Below, in pieces: positions 37,473 to 48,148 of a stretch of 64,000 bases of DNA. Position 1 is the first letter of the stretch; the number at the start of each line of letters is the position of its first letter. A model generated the notes under the pieces. The model was not told the origin of the DNA. It worked only from the letters and a program-made list of their open reading frames with translations, and ran no database searches. The position numbers were made by a program, and so were the translations under genes. Origin of the DNA: Cytospora piceicola (Eukaryota; Ascomycota; Sordariomycetes; Diaporthales; Cytosporaceae); contig JALQBC010000006.1 of NCBI GenBank assembly GCA_023375675.1, forward strand, positions 186,001 to 250,000, given 5' to 3'.

Positions 37473-39245
37473 TCAGGGGCTGTCGACATTCAAGTAAAAT
37501 GCAGTGTCCCGGAGGTGACGTACAATACCTCTACCGACTTCTCGCACCTCATCCTTCACAAAATCTTGAAGCTCCCACTTGGCAGTCGTCAGCTGTTCAT
37601 CGAACTGAAAATCCAGTTCTTGAGACGTCTGGTTCATGATTTCCGCAATCTGCTCTTCCAATTGTTCCTTCACCACTTCCACCTCCCTCTTTACCTCCTC
37701 TATGCTCCTATCCACATGTTGGACGGTGTCTTTCTTCAATTCAAGTACTTCCTCGAGAACCTCACTCAATACCTGCGGGGCCTGCTCCAAGAGAATCGCA
37801 CGCAATACCTGCGGGATCTCCTCCAGTCTCTGTTGGGTGGACTCCAGTTGCTCCCTGACCTCTCCTGATTCTAGAGTGCTTCGGTGGGAGCCCAGACTGG
37901 CTGTATGCAGCTTCTGCTTCATTGCATCCAATTCCTGCTTCACAGCTCCATCCATCGTGGGCCGTTTCTTCTTCGTTCTTTCCAGCAGACCCTTTGTTGT
38001 TTCCAGTTCCTGCTTCAAGGCCTCATGCTTCACCGCCTGTTCCAGCTTCAAGGCCTCATGCTTCGTTGCCTGTTCTTCTTGTTCCTGCCTCGTTCTTTCC
38101 AGAAGATCCTTTGTTGTTTCCAGTTCCTGCTTCGTTGCATGCAATTCCTCTCTGATTGCACATACTTCCTGCCCCAATCCACCGTACTACGAGAAGGAGA
38201 GTCAGTATTTGCCTGAAAGAAAAAAGGAACGGGGAGTCGCGAGACATGGTCCAAGAGTACGGCCTTTGTTGCTCCCGGATCACACATATCTCAGAACTCA
38301 AGAAATATCCACGTGGGGAAGATCATTGCTCTGGGAGAGTACTCACCATTTCGGCCACCAGATGCCTAAGCAGACTGGTATATTCCTCCACACCGGCACC
38401 TGAACTGGATCGCCGGCGCTTCTTGGAGACATCGCCAGCGCTGCTAGAGTCTGGGGGGATGGGCAGTAGCCCAGGATATGGAGGAAGAGGCTGTTTCCCG
38501 GCCTTCGAGGTGAACCCTTGCTGCTGGACCTCCGAGTCCGAACCTATTCCAAGTTAGTAGAGATAGTACTGGCAGTGAGTTCGAGGTCTGACTTACTATC
38601 AGGCGGAAGTACCTTTGAAGGCAAGGAACCGTTGGTTCCGGTGTAAATTCGCCCCCCCCTCCCAAAGTACAAGGAAGTCAAATCGGCATGTCCCTGATAC
38701 GACCGCACACCGCCTCGAGATATAGCATCGGAAACAAGTCGAAGCTGCTCTTCCCATATCTGTGCTACGTAGAAAGTAATGGTAGTATTCTGGGCTAGTG
38801 AGTCAAGTACGTAAAGGTTATCACTCGCAAATTCGTTCCCAGGCAACAAATCGCCTCGAGGCACAACCACATCAGCAGGCTTGTTCATATAGAACTGTAA
38901 GCGAATTGGACTCGTCCCAAGCTGTTCCGTTATATCCACTGGCACAGTATTAGGTTGCTCGGTGACCAGTACTGTCACCTGCTCCGGATGGATGAAGAGG
39001 AAGATGAACCCCTCCTGTTTTGAATTCAGCATTTTGAAGGGGGCTCGGAGCTTGAAGAAGCCAGCTTTAGTCGAAGCATCGAAGCTAGCCTCGAGCGTGA
39101 TTGGATTCCAGGAGGCAGAATAAGTGGAGAGAGAGGGAGGGGGACAGCCCTCTTGCAGGCACTGGTACCGCATCCGTCCGTCAGTGTCCACCCACTCAAT
39201 CACTGCTGGCGTCGAGATGTTGATGATGTGCGACGGATCAGCCAT
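37473..39245 (-). CDS. Uncharacterised fungal protein with beta-rich head and coiled-coil tail
   Basis: Three exons (39245-38597, 38543-38347, 38186-37473) give 519 residues in frame. I do not know the function. The N-terminal part (residues about 1-200; HIINISTPAVIEWVDTDGR, FKLRAPFKMLNSKQEG) looks like a compact beta-rich domain of a lineage-specific fungal type. A linker with a basic patch (KKRRRSSSGAG, about 265-275) could hold a nuclear signal. The last 240 residues are almost all coiled coil, with a repeat of ELxATKQELETTKDLLERT type. DNA copies at 37974-38016 and 38091-38133 are nearly identical, so the coil grew by a 117-bp (39-codon) duplication. The start codon lies 176 bp from the triplicated repeat at 39421-40022. 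Confidence 0.75.
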
Positions 39246-39420
39246 ATTGTAGTATAGTGGGAGCCTGGAAATGAAAGATTAGTAGCACGCACGATGAAGA
39301 TATACACTTCCACGGCTGGAAAATGAAACCCTCTGTGTATACAGAGTCCCACCCTCCCAGGCTTTGGCATATAGCAGAGCAGCCCTGACTCTGTTGACTA
39401 CCACCAGCTACCATGCCCTA

Positions 39421-40022
39421 ACAACGGTCTCGGAGAAGAGAGTTTGTTCCTCACGCCCAGGGTCTCTTATTCGCCGTAGTGAACAAGTAGACGTCCTGTC
39501 GCTTGGCAATGAGCGACCATAGTGACCGACTCCTCCGAGACTACTGCAAGTGTGCAGTGCAGTATTTTAGCATTAGTAAGGCAATGGCAGGCTTCCAAAC
39601 AACGGTCCCGGAGAAGAGAGTTTGTTCCTCACGCCCAGGGTCTTTTATTCACCGTAGTGAATAAGTAGACGTCCTGTCGCTTGGCAATGAGCGACCATAG
39701 TGACCGACTCCTCCGGGACTACTGCAAGTGTGCAGTGCAGTATTTTAGCATAGTAAGGCGGTGGCAGGCTTTTGATCTCGATGTTGGTGCGTATGTGGAA
39801 GGCTGGGTGTGTATATGGAAGGTTGCAGATTCTCTCCCAGCAACGGTCCCGGAGAAGAGAGTTTAGTCTGATACCGAGCAAGCGGCCATTCCCACGCCCA
39901 GGGTTTTTTGTCCGCCGTAGGGGACAAGTAGACATCCTGTCGCTTGGCAATGAGCGACCATGGTACCGCCTCCTCCGGGACTACCGCGAGTGTGCGGTGC
40001 AGTATTTTAGCGTTGCTAGGCG
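39421..40022. repeat. Three direct copies of a roughly 180-bp unit
   Basis: Copies run about 39421-39598, 39599-39770 and 39841-40022. Each contains the string AACGGTC[TC]CGGAGAAGAGAG, a CACGCCCAGGGT block, CTTGGCAATGAGCGACCAT, and a CAGTATTTTAG end. Copies 1 and 2 are head-to-tail and differ at a handful of bases. Copy 3 is separated by about 70 bp and carries a short insert near its start. No coding capacity is conserved across the copies. They sit between the orphan gene's start and REV3. Confidence 0.9.
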
Positions 40023-40513
40023 ACAGGGGCGATAGGGGTGATAACAATGTATGGGGGAAATGGTAGACTAACCTGGTCAGCGGCGTTCGAGTTGGGGAGG
40101 TGATGGCGGAACTTACCTGAGCGAGTAGGAGTGTAGATGATGCGAGATACTTGAAGGAAACACAAGAGAGCGAGAGGGGTATTGGCGAGGGTGAATAGAC
40201 AAGTAAATGTGAATTGGTGATGAGATGGGGTGTTCGTTGATCCCAAGCTGGTCAATCCGTCGTCAGTATGGGGAATGCTGCCTGGAGGCTTGCGGGGCCA
40301 GTTTCTTGCGGGGCCCCAGTTTCTATGCCACGTCGTGTCTGGACGTCTGGACGTGCAGTGAGATGCTCCGGATAACAACGGTCCCTGCCGCCGCAGGGGT
40401 TTTTGGGTAGGGATGAAATACAGCAGATGGGTCACCGCCCAAACGCGGCCAAATGGAAGGGTTTCGGGGTGGGACACCCTGACGCGTGTGTTTGGTGACG
40501 GCCAGTGAGCGGT

Positions 40514-40520
40514 CTATATA
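40514..40520 (+). promoter_or_regulatory. Candidate TATA box of REV3
   Basis: TATATAA lies about 280 bp upstream of the REV3 start. Distance is longer than usual unless the leader is about 250 nt. Confidence 0.3.
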
Positions 40521-40801
40521 AACAGTAGCACGTGCCTACGCGCCGAGGGTGGCAACAATTACGGCAGGCGGGAAACACTGCATTTGCAGCCGCGACTCAC
40601 TAACACAAACCACAAGTGATCGCGTCTGACTTTTTCCGCAAACGAGACCAACACGACACGTCCGAAGAGCCAGATTGTCCGAGATTATGCCCGCGGCTTC
40701 ATGACATTGACTTCCCGTACTTCCCCGTCCCTCAAGAAGGTGGACAATGCGCCGCCAGCCCCTCTTCACCTCGGTTTCCATGAGGTCGCATCTGAGTCGT
40801 C

Positions 40802-43800
40802 ATGGATGATGCTTTTTCCTTCAAGGTTCGTTTGAACTGCATCGACTTCTACCAATCAGCGCCCACAAAATATGACCCTCAGCTTCGCAATGATATCCGG
40901 CCGGACCAGTTGTCCAAGGAGCCGAAAGTCCCTGTCATCCGGGTGTTTGGGTCAACCCAGACTGGACAAAAGGTCTGCGCCCATATCCATGGAGCATTTC
41001 CTTACCTGTACATCGAATACACGGGCAGCCTTGCTCCCGAGGAGGTCGGCGCATACATCTATCGCTTGCATCTCTCCATCGATCATGCCCTGGCTGTTAG
41101 CTACCGTCAGGATAGTTATAGCAAACATGCCAAATATGTGGCCCGGATCACTCTCACCAAGGGCGTGCCGTTCTACGGCTTCCATGTTGGCTACCGCTTC
41201 TTTCTCAAGATCTACATGTTCAACCCAATCGTCATGACCAGGCTGGCCGATCTACTTCACCAGGGTGTCATTATGAAGAGGAAATTCCAGCCATATGAGG
41301 CTCATTTGCAGTACCTGCTGCAGTTCATGTGTGACTACAATCTTTACGGCTGCGACTACCTCGAGATGAGCAGGGTCTCTTTCCGCTCGCCAGTGCCCCA
41401 GTATTATGAAGAAGACGAGGATTCTTTGCATGTCTGGCACGGCAAGTCAATCTCCCATAATAGCATCACAGACGACCACACTCTACCTCGCTCAAGCCAC
41501 TGCTCACTAGAGGTGGATCTATGTGTCCAAGACATCCTGAACAGGAAAGTAGTGAAAGAAAGGCGGCTGCATCATGACTTTGTTGAGAAGGACCATCCAG
41601 TATCAGCAAGCATGAAACTCGTTCACAGTATGGCTGGGCTGTGGAAAGATGAGACTAAACGGCGGAAACGGAGAATGCACATCACGGATCCAGGAAGCAG
41701 CCCATTCCCACCCGAGGTTCTTGTATCTATGTCCGCCGATCCTCGAGAGTCCCAACCTCAGGGTTGGGTCCATGAGGAGGAGTATATGGAGCAAATCAAA
41801 GACCTGGTCTCCGAGGAGGCAAGAGCAATTGGTGGCTCAAGTCCGTCCTTCGAAGACTTTGTACAGCCGAAGCCCTTGGAAGACACTGTAAACACGACAC
41901 TGGAAGCTGTTGAAGACCTTCACCCTCATAAATTGTTGCCTGCCTTAGGCCTCTCGTCGCAACTAGCCGGTCCCGATCAATTGCCAAGCAACAGTGTCGA
42001 AGTAGATGAGAAACGCATCCTTGCAGCTCAAGAGGATGACGATGATCTCTTTCCGGACGATTCAGACGACGATCTATTCTATGAGGCCACCCTTGTGCGG
42101 AAGGCGTCTCAGCGGGCTGCTGATGTCGGAGGCGAAAAGGGCAAATCTGCGCTTTCACTGAAGACCACAATAAACAATTTGTCGACTACAGTTTCCTCCG
42201 CGAAACGGGCCAAACCTGGTCCCATGTCTATATCAGATAACGTTGCCGTGTCTGAGCCTCTCAACGGTTTCCCACGGGGTGTTTGCTTGAGTGGTCAGAG
42301 GACTGGTCAGATTCCCGTCCTTCCCATTACGGAAGACTTGCTCGAGGCTGCTGACAGAAGAGGCTTGATAAGCAAAATTCCCATGATCCAGGCAGGGTTG
42401 AAGGGCGTTAGGCTTGCTTCGAAACGATCGAACTCGTCAGGCGTGGAAAGTACCGCGGTTAAACGACGGAAGACTGGAGAAACTGACGCACCGGACTCGT
42501 CAGGAACGACAACGTTTGTGAGTGGAAACGCCAAGGTTTCAACAGATCGCCAAGCAGCAAACACCCAGAGACATGTGAGGTTCCAGTCATCACAGACCGC
42601 GAAGCCAAGTGTCAACGGAGTGAGGGTCAGAATCCAAGAAAACCAGAGGCTCAATTTCACCGTCGTTAAAGATCCCAATGATCCAAGCACTAAGCAGCGT
42701 CTGAGCCAACAAAGCAACTCGCAGAAGAGCGAAGAAGATGCTTCGAAGGCAAATGGCAAGTTTGACAGACTTTCCAGCTCGTCTGAAGACATGTCACCTG
42801 TTACACCTGATGGTGCAAAGTCTCCTGTGCTTCCTTCTCCAGCTCCATCCATCCCGACTATATCGAACGCAGTCCGGCGACAGTCACCAACGGCACTCTC
42901 GGCAGAGATGGGACCTTTCATGTGCGTTCTCGATCATCCTCCTCCATCGGCTGCAGAGGTCTGCGCAACCATGCAGGGACGCGGCCTCCCGGATGTCATA
43001 TATCAAGATGCATTTTACAGCCAGGAGAAAGATGTGCCTCCGAGGATGAAGGAGTACGCTGGAAGAGAGTTCCGCATTGAGGGCAATACTTTGCCATTCC
43101 TACCGGACTTTGACGCGACAGGTCAATCGCCTGCTACATTTGGTGTAAATGTAGAAGTCAATTCGGACAACAAAAAGCAGACTGAGCTGGACTATCGAAG
43201 AAAAGGCCAGCATTGCTCATTGCGCAGCTGGGAAATCGCTGATCCTCCACCCACTTTTCAAGATGTCAGTGACTGGTGGGCTGCGAAGCAAGAGAAGGAG
43301 CATGTGCATCGTGGGTCTCCAGAACAGGAGAGCAAGTCTCGCGGACCAGTCGCGACACAGACTCCATTCATCTCGCAGGTCGTCGGTTCCACACCCAAGA
43401 ATAGGCATGGTTTCAAGTATTCACAAAAGAAAAAGACCACGAGTGTTCAGCACGAAGCGCAATATATGAGTACAATGAGCCTGGAAGTTCATGTCAACAC
43501 GAGAGGAAAGCTGGTTCCCAACCCTGAAGAGGACGAAGTACAGTGCATTTTTTGGGCCACCAAATCGGACGAGGACTTTCAGGATGGCTCTCAGTCAACT
43601 GACACCACCGTGTTAGGGATCATCGTGGTAACTGAAGATGGCATATTGGCGCGGAGGATCCGTGCCCAGGCCAAAGTGGAGGTGATCGAGGAGCCGACCG
43701 AGCTTGATGCCATGGTCCGGATGGTCGAGATCGTCAGAAACCATGATCCAGATGTCCTCACCGGCTACGAAGTGCATGGTAGTTCGTGGGGCTACTTGAT

Positions 43801-46018
43801 TGAGAGAGCGAGGCACAAGTACGACTACAATCTGTGCGACGAGTTCTCCCGGATGAAAACACAGTCTCATGGCAGGTTTGGTAAAGAGGCCGACCGCTGG
43901 GGTTTCAACACCACGTCGACCATTCGCGTCACCGGCCGGCATATGATCAACATATGGAGATCGATGCGAGGCGAGCTCAACCTCCTTCAGTACACAATGG
44001 AAAATGTAGTGTGGCACTTGCTGCATCGACGTATTCCGCATTACACATGGCGGACGCTGTCGGATTGGTACTCAAATGGTCGTCACAGAGATTTGGCCAA
44101 AGTCCTGAGGTATTACATCACAAGGACCAAGATGGACATACAGATTCTCGAAGAGAATGAGCTGATCCCTCGTACCAGTGAGCAAGCCCGTTTGCTCGGT
44201 GTCGACTTCTTCTCGGTATTTTCCAGGGGCTCGCAATACAAGGTCGAGTCAATCATGTACCGGATCGCAAAGCCGGAGAACTTCATGCTGGTTTCTCCAA
44301 GCAGGAAACAAGTTGGTGGTCAAAATGCCCTCGAGTGTCTTCCGCTGGTTATGGAGCCCCAGAGCGCCTTCTACAACAGTCCCCTGCTAGTCCTGGACTT
44401 TCAGAGCTTGTATCCCAGCGTGATGATTGCCTACAATTATTGCTACTCGACATTCCTGGGACGTATTGTGAACTGGCGGGGCACGAACAAGATGGGGTTC
44501 ACCGAATACAAACGCCAAGAGAGGCTTCTTGAGCTCCTCCAAAACTACATCAACATATCCCCTAACGGCATGATGTATGCGAAGGTTGAGGTTCGGAAGT
44601 CGCTACTAGCCAAGATGCTTACCGAGATCCTGGAGACCAGGGTCATGGTCAAGAGCGGCATGAAGCAAGACAGGGACGACAAGACTCTCCAGCAGCTTCT
44701 GAACAACAGACAACTGGCGCTCAAACTCCTTGCAAACGTCACATACGGCTACACATCAGCATCCTTCTCTGGGCGCATGCCCTGCTCTGAGATAGCAGAC
44801 AGCATCGTCCAGACAGGCCGCGAGACGCTCGAGCGAGCCATCGCCTACATCCACTCCGTGGAAAAATGGGGCGCAGAGGTCGTCTACGGCGACACTGACA
44901 GCCTCTTCATCTACCTGAAAGGCCGGACGCGAGACCAAGCCTTTGATATCGGGCAGGAAATTTCCAAGGCCATCACAGACATGAACCCGCGGCCCATCAA
45001 GCTCAAGTTCGAGAAGGTCTACCACCCGTGCGTCCTCCTCGCCAAGAAGCGCTACGTCGGGTACAAGTACGAGAGCCGCGACCAGGTCAAGCCCGACTTC
45101 GACGCGAAGGGCATCGAGACGGTCCGCCGCGACGGGACCCCCGCGGAGCAGAAGATGGAGGAGAAGGCGCTCAAGCTGCTCTTCGAGACGGCCGACCTGA
45201 GCCAGGTCAAGGCCTACTTCCAGAGCCAGTGCGACAAGATCATGCGCGGGCAGGTCTCGGTGCAGGACTTCTGCTTCGCCAAGGAGGTCCGCCTGGGGAC
45301 CTACTCGGGCAAGGGCCCGCCTCCCCCCGGGGCGCTCATCTCCACGCGCCGCATGCTCGAGGACGCCCGGGCGGAGCCCCAGTACGGCGAGCGCGTGCCG
45401 TACGTGGTCATCACAGGCGGGCCCGGCGCGAGGCTCATCGACCGGTGCGTCGCGCCCGAGGACCTCCTGGACAACGACCACTGCACGCTGGACGCCGAGT
45501 ACTATATCACCAAGAACCTGATCCCGCCCCTGGAGCGCATCTTCAACCTGGTCGGCGCCAACGTGAGGCAGTGGTACGACGAGATGCCCAAGGTGCAGCG
45601 GATCCGCCGCGTCGACGTCGCTGCCGCTGCCGCCGCCGGGCCGGCCGGGGCGGCGAGGAAGAAGTTCACGCTGGAGAGCTACCTCCGTTCGGCGAGCTGT
45701 GTTATCTGCGGAACGAAGATGAAGGTCAACAACAGCAGCAACGGCAACGATGGCATCGTTATCTGCGGAAGGTGCAAGCGCGATTCGGCTGGCTCGCTGC
45801 TGCGGCTCCAGAGCAGGCTGAACACGGAGGAGAGGAGGTTCAGGGAGGTCGTCAAGGTCTGCCAGAGCTGTGCGGCCCTGTCGCCGCTGGACGAGGTGCC
45901 CTGTGACAGCAAGGACTGTCCTGTCTTCTACACGCGGAAGAAGCAGGAAGCCAAGCTGAGGAGTGAGAGGGGCATCGTAGAGCCGGCCGTGAAGCGGCTT
46001 GCGAGCCTGGAGTGGTGA
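40802..46018 (+). CDS. REV3: DNA polymerase zeta catalytic subunit
   Basis: Extends from mismatches and damaged bases in translesion synthesis, as the catalytic part of Pol zeta with Rev7 and the Pol31/Pol32 subunits. One exon encodes 1738 residues. The N-terminal B-family domain starts FKVRLNCIDFYQSAP. A long low-complexity middle (about residues 290-780) is typical of Rev3. A degenerate exonuclease-like region follows (DPDVLTGYEVHGSSWGYLIERA). Polymerase motifs are intact: A with D1199 (DFQSLYPS), B (NNRQLALKLLANVTYGYTSAS), and C with Y1361-G-D1363-T-D1365. The C-terminal cysteine clusters begin at C1633-x2-C1636 and include CQSC and CDSKDCP; the second cluster should hold the Fe-S site. 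The last 900 bp are strikingly GC-rich, leaving long open shadow frames on both strands. Confidence 0.97.
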   Translation: MDDAFSFKVRLNCIDFYQSAPTKYDPQLRNDIRPDQLSKEPKVPVIRVFGSTQTGQKVCAHIHGAFPYLYIEYTGSLAPEEVGAYIYRLHLSIDHALAVSYRQDSYSKHAKYVARITLTKGVPFYGFHVGYRFFLKIYMFNPIVMTRLADLLHQGVIMKRKFQPYEAHLQYLLQFMCDYNLYGCDYLEMSRVSFRSPVPQYYEEDEDSLHVWHGKSISHNSITDDHTLPRSSHCSLEVDLCVQDILNRKVVKERRLHHDFVEKDHPVSASMKLVHSMAGLWKDETKRRKRRMHITDPGSSPFPPEVLVSMSADPRESQPQGWVHEEEYMEQIKDLVSEEARAIGGSSPSFEDFVQPKPLEDTVNTTLEAVEDLHPHKLLPALGLSSQLAGPDQLPSNSVEVDEKRILAAQEDDDDLFPDDSDDDLFYEATLVRKASQRAADVGGEKGKSALSLKTTINNLSTTVSSAKRAKPGPMSISDNVAVSEPLNGFPRGVCLSGQRTGQIPVLPITEDLLEAADRRGLISKIPMIQAGLKGVRLASKRSNSSGVESTAVKRRKTGETDAPDSSGTTTFVSGNAKVSTDRQAANTQRHVRFQSSQTAKPSVNGVRVRIQENQRLNFTVVKDPNDPSTKQRLSQQSNSQKSEEDASKANGKFDRLSSSSEDMSPVTPDGAKSPVLPSPAPSIPTISNAVRRQSPTALSAEMGPFMCVLDHPPPSAAEVCATMQGRGLPDVIYQDAFYSQEKDVPPRMKEYAGREFRIEGNTLPFLPDFDATGQSPATFGVNVEVNSDNKKQTELDYRRKGQHCSLRSWEIADPPPTFQDVSDWWAAKQEKEHVHRGSPEQESKSRGPVATQTPFISQVVGSTPKNRHGFKYSQKKKTTSVQHEAQYMSTMSLEVHVNTRGKLVPNPEEDEVQCIFWATKSDEDFQDGSQSTDTTVLGIIVVTEDGILARRIRAQAKVEVIEEPTELDAMVRMVEIVRNHDPDVLTGYEVHGSSWGYLIERARHKYDYNLCDEFSRMKTQSHGRFGKEADRWGFNTTSTIRVTGRHMINIWRSMRGELNLLQYTMENVVWHLLHRRIPHYTWRTLSDWYSNGRHRDLAKVLRYYITRTKMDIQILEENELIPRTSEQARLLGVDFFSVFSRGSQYKVESIMYRIAKPENFMLVSPSRKQVGGQNALECLPLVMEPQSAFYNSPLLVLDFQSLYPSVMIAYNYCYSTFLGRIVNWRGTNKMGFTEYKRQERLLELLQNYINISPNGMMYAKVEVRKSLLAKMLTEILETRVMVKSGMKQDRDDKTLQQLLNNRQLALKLLANVTYGYTSASFSGRMPCSEIADSIVQTGRETLERAIAYIHSVEKWGAEVVYGDTDSLFIYLKGRTRDQAFDIGQEISKAITDMNPRPIKLKFEKVYHPCVLLAKKRYVGYKYESRDQVKPDFDAKGIETVRRDGTPAEQKMEEKALKLLFETADLSQVKAYFQSQCDKIMRGQVSVQDFCFAKEVRLGTYSGKGPPPPGALISTRRMLEDARAEPQYGERVPYVVITGGPGARLIDRCVAPEDLLDNDHCTLDAEYYITKNLIPPLERIFNLVGANVRQWYDEMPKVQRIRRVDVAAAAAAGPAGAARKKFTLESYLRSASCVICGTKMKVNNSSNGNDGIVICGRCKRDSAGSLLRLQSRLNTEERRFREVVKVCQSCAALSPLDEVPCDSKDCPVFYTRKKQEAKLRSERGIVEPAVKRLASLEW

Positions 46019-47372
46019 GGTCGCCAGTTATTTGTTCCTTTTCTGTTTGGTTATGAAATCGGATGGCATACATATATGGACAGGAGTAGGCGGAAACGCT
46101 ATAAACAATGGAATACCTCGGCCTCGGACCAGCCCGATCGCATGAGCCAGTAGAGATGCTACGTATACGCCCACGATCAGATTTGAATAGGCCTTCCTCC
46201 TTTCTTGCCGTGGTCAGGTTTGTGATATCAACCAGACCTAGCTGCTGCACAAATTCTGAGTGCTGGTCACTGCGCATTCATAATCGGTTGACTCGATTCG
46301 AGGGCCAGATGGAAATAAAGAGGTGGCTTCGATTGCTATGGAGTTGGCACTCGATGACCGGGACTGGAAGAGCTCGAAGGCATGCTCCGGAGCCATGTCT
46401 CAACTCAAGGTACATGTATCATACTCGCGGGTGCACTCCAGAGATAGGCCTCAGACTCGAGATGCCACCCCAGAAACTTTGCATAAGACAGTGTCTCAGG
46501 AGTCAAGACCTACCCAAAATGGAGATTATTTACTCTCGGTTGACATGGGCCCCTGCGCCAAATTACTGTGGTACACATCCCACCTGTCCCACTCACTGAC
46601 TTCCAAGGCTGGCTTGTGATCAACCGTTGTGGGATCCTGGGGGTTCTGGAATGCCCGGGGCATCGAGATGAAGATGGGCCCCCTGGTAGATTTGTAGCGT
46701 CCATGGAAAATAGTGGATCTTGCACACCACTTCACCGCGCTTCCCGTTCTGGTTGAGAGCACGTTCTCTCCTCCTGCTCACACACCCCTCTTCTCAATCT
46801 CTCCGTTTCTGCACTGGTCAACTGTCACTGTTGTTGTTGTTGTTGTCGTCCCAAATCCCCATTTTTTCCCTTTCCCTCCTTTCCCGTCTCTCCCTCCCAC
46901 CGAGAACAAGGCCAGTACGAGACGATCCGGCTTCTCAACCTGTAGCTCAAGCCAGTCTCTGCCTTCCTGGCTGCTGGGTTGCTCTTGTATTCATTCGTAC
47001 TATCAAGTTGTTTACCATTGCTTTTTTTCTTATTCTCTCTCTATCTATCTATCTCTCTGTCTCTGTCCCTGTCTCTTTCTTTCTCTCTCACACTCTCTCT
47101 TACTATTACTACTTTATTTGTACTTCGTACTTTGTACCTTATCGCCCTGTTCTTCTTACCTCTTACTTACCTATACTCTTGGCTCTTCACGGCACTTCCG
47201 TCTCCTCTTTACGAGTCGGATCCGTCAGTGACCAATTGTTCTTCATTCGCCCCATTCGTTCGCTCTCTCCCGCAATTGCGACCAACCGACCCTTCCATCT
47301 CTACTACTCGCAGTCGTCTTAATCGACCGTTACTGCGGTGGTTTTCTCTCTAATTCTCTATTAATCGATTTC

Positions 47373-47403
47373 GCAATACGATACAATACGATACGATACG
47401 ATA
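47373..47403. repeat. ATACGA/ACAATACG pentanucleotide repeat
   Basis: Tandem TACGA units with one variant TACAA unit, ending GATATCG, in the putative leader of the downstream gene. Confidence 0.85.
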
Positions 47404-47572
47404 TCGCCATACACAACGCCGGTCCCTCTGCTGTTGTCTGTTGTGTGTCGTGGCCCTTTTCATCACCCGGCCCATCCAAACCTGTTCGGCCCTTGAACCT
47501 GCAGTCTCCCGTCTTTTCGCCCGTGTCCTGGCAACCGTCCGACACGACAGCCGTCCGGGATCTACTACAGAT

Positions 47573-47585
47573 CTACCTAGGTACC
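47573..47585. repeat. CTACCTAGGTACC motif
   Basis: Another copy of the motif family seen in the 12-22 kb zone; here it lies about 570 bp upstream of a start codon. Confidence 0.85.
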
Positions 47586-48148
47586 TTACCCAGGAAGAGA
47601 TAGCGGCCCAGGATTGAGGGGCGCCGTCTCGTCTTGCAGCCTAGGTTCATTCAAGGTGTGTGTGTGCCCCGTGTGCGACTGCTACTTGAGCCACACCACG
47701 GCCCAGCCTGCACCTCTAGGCTGCCTTGCGCCTATCAGGCAAGCCCGCTGATACTGTAGTCAGGACCGACAAGTCAACAAAACAACAACACACGGCTCCT
47801 TCATTTCTTTCCATCCCTATCCTTCGCCGACGTCCCCTTTTCTTGCCACCGGCCGCGACTCGTTTACTCTCTTGGCTTCTTATTGTTCGCGCCGCTCTTG
47901 CTGTTCCATCTCTTCACCGAGAAAATTCGATTCTTTGACTGCAGACCGGGTCTGCTTGTCATTGCCATCACGGCTTGCGGGGAAGTTTGTCGCATATAAG
48001 GAAGTGGGGGTAAAAGGGGGAAATCTTATCGGGGAACATCCAACAAATCCGCTTCGACGCCCCGCGATTCTTGCATTCCGCGTGTCCATGGTCTGACCAC
48101 GGCTCGGGCTTCGAAGGCATCGTGTGCTTTTTGTGTCGCTAAAACACA

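Larger units (their letters stand above)
46019..48148. other. Intergenic: long leader and promoter of the ApsA-like gene
   Basis: No gene seen. It contains a CT-rich stretch (about 46850-47100), CTATCTAT/CTCT microsatellites (47034-47100), GTT repeats (about 46829), the ACGAT pentanucleotide repeat (47373-47403), and CTACCTAGGTACC at 47573-47585. The pyrimidine-rich part looks like a typical long fungal 5' leader with several short upstream frames. Confidence 0.55.

Noticed and set aside
44756..45481. 241-codon minus-strand frame across REV3
   Set aside because: Antisense shadow of a GC-rich coding stretch, with no domain.
45028..45906. 292-codon frame inside REV3
   Set aside because: It is a shadow in the GC-rich 3' end of REV3; the true frame carries the polymerase motifs.
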